DNA of 64,000 nucleotides, taken from contig NC_080539.1 in the NCBI RefSeq assembly GCF_028640845.1, positions 102,078,554 through 102,142,553 on the forward strand, given 5' to 3'. This stretch comes from Ahaetulla prasina. Its lineage: Eukaryota > Chordata > Lepidosauria > Squamata > Colubridae. The notes beneath the pieces are model-generated. The model saw only the letters and a list, made by a program, of their open reading frames with translations, was not told where the DNA came from and did no database searches. This document shows, in pieces, positions 59,815 to 64,000 of this stretch; position 1 is the stretch's first letter, and each line of letters begins with the position of its first letter. A program made the position numbers and the translations under genes.

Positions 59815-60440
59815 CCTTTTGTAAAGCTTCAAGGGTGTACAATGACTCAGCGAGTTAAAGAAATAAATTTTCCAATTTGCCAGTTGGAAAATTGACAGCC
59901 CTGGTTTGAGACTCCAAAGCTGGGCAACAAGGTGAGCTCCCGTTACTTGCCCCAGCTCCTGCCCACCTAGCAATTCAAAAGCATGCAAATGCGAGTAGAT
60001 AAATAGGCACCACTTTGGTGGGAAGGGAACAACGTTTCATATGCCTCGGTATTAGTGGTGGGTTTCACTTATGTTACTACCGGTTCGCCCTGCATGTGCA
60101 CACTCACTTCATGCATGTGCGCACCCAGTCCACGCGTGCGCCTGTCTTCTGCACCTGTGCCTGGCCTTCCGTGCATGCGCTTTGCTCATGTACATGCCTC
60201 TGTGCCTAAATTCGATAGCATAAAGCTGGGGCAGGTGGGCAGGCCCACCAGCGATTTCCATTAACGAACTGGTCCAAACCAGCTGAATACCACCTCTGCT
60301 CGGTATATAGTCATGCTGGCCACATGACCCTGGAAGTGTCTTCAGACAACACTGGCTCCCTCAGCTAAGAAACAGAGATGAGTTGCTTCCTATAGAGCCA
60401 GATATGACTGAACAGGGGAAACTTTTACCCTCCCCCCACC
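59815..60440 (+). mobile_element. Sauria-type SINE split by a MITE
   Basis: The body words AGGTGAGCTCCCGTTACTTG, CCACCTAGCAATTC, GCACCACTTTGGTGGGAAGG stand before the MITE. GTCATGCTGGCCACATGACC, GTCTTCAGACAACACTGGCT and GAAACAGAGATGAG stand after it. They are in Sauria SINE order. The head (59815-59900) is diverged. Confidence 0.8.
60053..60298. mobile_element. hAT-like MITE family 1 inside the SINE
   Basis: Starts TAGTGGTGGGTTTCACTTA and ends AGCTGAATACCACCTCTG. The 8-bp duplication CTCGGTAT is perfect (60045-60052 and 60299-60306). The 246-bp interior is CpG- and GCATG-rich, unlike other copies. Confidence 0.95.
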
Positions 60441-60619
60441 TTTTTTTTTGGTAAAACTTACCCAGCAACAGGTGTGTGTTTCCTATTGCAACATAATTTT
60501 TTCAATTGTACCATTTTGGAAAGGAAGCAATGGTCACTAAAGAGGAATTGAGGAGTTACATGCAGTGCTAGAGTGATGGGTTAATCCCATCAGAAATAAA
60601 ATCAAGTTTTAAGAAGTAC

Positions 60620-60830
60620 ATTGTCAGTGAATTGCAGAACATAAGAATTGGAAAGAGATCATTGGAGATCACTTAGCTCAATCCACTCCAGTACAAGAAT
60701 TCACTATAGACAATCTCAGAAGATCAATTTTTGGGTGGAGAGTCCCTGGAGAGATAGAAAGATTTATTGAGATAGGAACATTTGATATTCTGCAAGTAGA
60801 AAGAGTTTAGAAATTTTTTAAGGACATGGA
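60620..60830 (-). repeat. Very old CR1 3' end (tentative)
   Basis: AGAATTGGAAAGAGATCATT and GATCACTTAGCTCAATCC follow the CR1 3' pattern seen at 21135 and 26750 (AGAGTTGGA..., CTAGTCCAACCCC). Divergence is high. Confidence 0.35.
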
Positions 60831-62170
<1,340 letters not shown>

Positions 62171-62420
62171 TTTGTTTGTTTACATTTATACCCCGCCCTT
62201 CTCCGAAGACTCAGGGCGGCTTACAATGTATAAGGCAATAGTCTCATTCTATTTGTATATTTTTTACAAAGTCAACTTATTGCCCCCCCAACAATCTGGG
62301 TCCTCATTTTACCTACCTTATAAAGGGTGGAAGGCTGAGTTAACCTTGGGCCGGGCTCGAACCTGCAGTATTGCAGGCTTTGTGTTCTAATAACAGGCTT
62401 CTCTATTGCCTGAGCTAGCC
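62171..62420 (-). mobile_element. tRNA-derived SINE, same family as 10139
   Basis: Inverse of the family. It has TTTATACCCCGCCCTTCTCC and GAAGACTCAGGGCGGCTTAC at the left, CAACAATCTGGGTCCTCATT in the centre, and an inverse B box GGCTCGAACCTGC at the right. It lies directly against PLE tail sequence. Confidence 0.9.
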
Positions 62421-63317
62421 TGAGCTATAAATATATCTGCATTGTGATTTGCTCAAGGTATCCCCAGTGAAAGTCACTGGCTTCAAAATGTGGGCACACA
62501 CATTAAAAAGAGGCAGGGCTGACAAAGATGGAGGCAGATGGGCCAAGATGCATATGGGGGAGTGGAGGGTTTTATCTTAGAAAATAGACTACAATACTTA
62601 CATCTGTTGAATAAGCAAGAATCCTTTGTACATGCGTAAGAAGCAGCACAAATATCATAGCAAATAAGTGTAGCTTACCTAAAATAACTCCAAAGTATTT
62701 TTTCCTAAACAGCTCATTATGGTACCTCTTTATTATTATCTTTAAGAGTCCTCTTTGAATCTAAATACATTCTTCCTTATGTGAAGTGTTTCCTTTAGAA
62801 TCTATGCTTCAAGCCAAAATATCCCACACAACCTTATTTCAGATTAGCGTCTCTTCTAGACAGATATGATTACTACAAAATGACTGTGACGAATCCAGGT
62901 ATGCCCTCTGAAATCTCCAATGTTGACCCCAAGGTGGGAAGCTTGAATCAAACATAGTTCAATTTTTCATCTACAAAATAGTTTTTAAGATGTAAGTCTA
63001 TTCACATAATTTCTTGTTTGAAGAAAATTAGCTAGTCTCAGACCAAATCTCTTAATTCTTAGCTGGTTCTCTGATTCTGATTTGCTGGTAAACCTTTCCC
63101 TTGATTAGGCAAAATAAAAATGTATCCCCTAAAGATTTTTTTTAATTATCTCTTATTTGTATAAAACTATGAGACTGTTGCTTTAAGAAAGAAAAGAGAT
63201 GAAAGGAGGAAGGATCTAATAACATCTAAACAGGAAGGTAAAATAATCTGGACTATATCTTCACAAAGACAAGAATCCGACTCAATTTACATAGAACAAG
63301 TTTAGCCAAAATGATTT
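62421..63317. other. No gene or clear repeat seen
   Basis: Noncoding DNA without recognised elements. Confidence 0.4.
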
Positions 63318-64000
63318 TTTTTATTTATTTTTTTTATAAATAATTTTTATTTCCATTTTCCAACATCATATTTATATGCAAACTATTATCTATCATTAAT
63401 CATTAATCATACTGATTCAGGCCTGCCCGATTGCCACTTCCTTTCTTCACAACCTCCCTCTCTACCCTCTACTACTTTCACATCCTTCATCTCCTTCACT
63501 TTACTACTTCCTCTCCTCCTTCTCCACTCCTCCCTTCTTACCCTATCTAACCTTCTTATTCCCCTCCTCCTTCTCTACTCTTTCCTACCTACTTTCTTCC
63601 CTCCTTCTACTTCTCTCTCCTTTTCTTTCTGAAATGGCAATCGAGCATCCCCAATATCATTTTAAATTTTAATTTCATATCTTCAAAAATTACTGTACAT
63701 TAATAATCAATCCATGTATCATTTCCCCTTCCCCCCCTCCTCCCCCTTCCCCCCCCCAGACTTCCCCGAGCAAATACCGGGTATTATGACCAAAAATCAC
63801 AAGCTAAAGTATACAAAATAAACATAACCTCCCACCTTTAAAAATTTAAAACTCACAATAAAAATAAAGAGGTAGGAAAGAATAATAAAAAGAAAAAAAG
63901 AAAAGAAGCAATACCAACTTCACATATTACATCTTCTTACAATCCATTTTTAAAATTAATCCATCTTCTCAAATTCATTTTTTTTTCTTTTTTCCACTTG
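63318..64000 (-). mobile_element. L1-like LINE 3' UTR, cut by the window end
   Basis: T-runs at the left (poly-A on the minus strand) are followed by a pyrimidine-rich stretch (purine-rich on the minus strand). Then comes an A-rich block, AAAAAGAAAAGAAGCAATACC, like the blocks at 25040-25090 and 29125-29190. The element continues past position 64000, so coding content is unknown. Confidence 0.5.

Noticed and set aside
59077..59988. 119- and 158-codon frames on both strands
   Set aside because: They cover the solo LTR and SINE; no coding signature.

Overview
The window reads as squamate reptile, most likely snake, nuclear DNA. The evidence is a repeat spectrum typical of squamates. It has tRNA-headed Sauria-type SINEs, CR1/L3 LINEs with AATAG-type tails, L1 and L2 fragments, Penelope-like elements, Ty3/gypsy LTR elements and several hAT-like and Tc1/mariner-like MITE families. 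The background is AT-rich and intron-like or intergenic. I find no confident host protein-coding gene. One possible isolated 59-nt exon (33882-33940) is offered as a candidate only. Family assignments are from memory of repeat families, not from a search.

Layout. 0-5.4 kb: three hAT-like or mariner-like MITEs, an L2 fragment split by a MITE, a degenerate reverse transcriptase, and LINE 3' ends. 5.46-7.93 kb: a tandem duplication of about 1.22 kb whose joints are all (CA)n tracts. 8-17 kb: mostly unique DNA with a SINE nested in a MITE, a Sauria SINE and a palindromic MITE. 17.3-22.2 kb: a CCTT tract, CR1 copies, a CR1-tailed SINE and a MIR-like fragment. 22.2-24.35 kb: a Penelope-like element (PLE) made of an inverted 3' end joined to a 5'-truncated forward copy. 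Both ends abut microsatellites, and the 3' end carries a hammerhead-like ribozyme motif. 24.6-32.7 kb: SINEs, L1 3' ends, a CR1 with a 191-codon ORF, a MITE with an internal foldback, and an ORF-less L1-like insert. 34.1-35.1 kb: an L3-type LINE. 35-46.7 kb: mostly unique DNA with a (TA)n array and two MITEs.

46.79-56.13 kb holds the largest structure. It is a minus-strand Ty3/gypsy element in the order LTR-internal-LTR-internal-LTR. All three 284-bp LTRs read as identical, and one 5-bp target duplication (CAAGA) flanks the whole array. Gag, protease, reverse transcriptase, RNase H and integrase are recognisable in both internal copies. Copy 1 keeps a 584-codon gag-protease-RT reading frame; copy 2 is broken by many tiny indels. 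After it come (TA)n arrays built around PLE tails, a 555-bp solo LTR with its own 5-bp duplication, a SINE split by a MITE, another (TA)n/PLE junction, and an L1 3' end running off the window.

The sequence is best read as a record of nested transposition. Many insertions keep target duplications: 8 bp for hAT-like MITEs, 5 bp for LTR elements, and 22 bp for one SINE. Their relative order can be read directly. The points most worth checking are the tandem gypsy array, the PLE ribozyme-like motif and its repeated association with microsatellites, and the CA-bounded tandem duplication.
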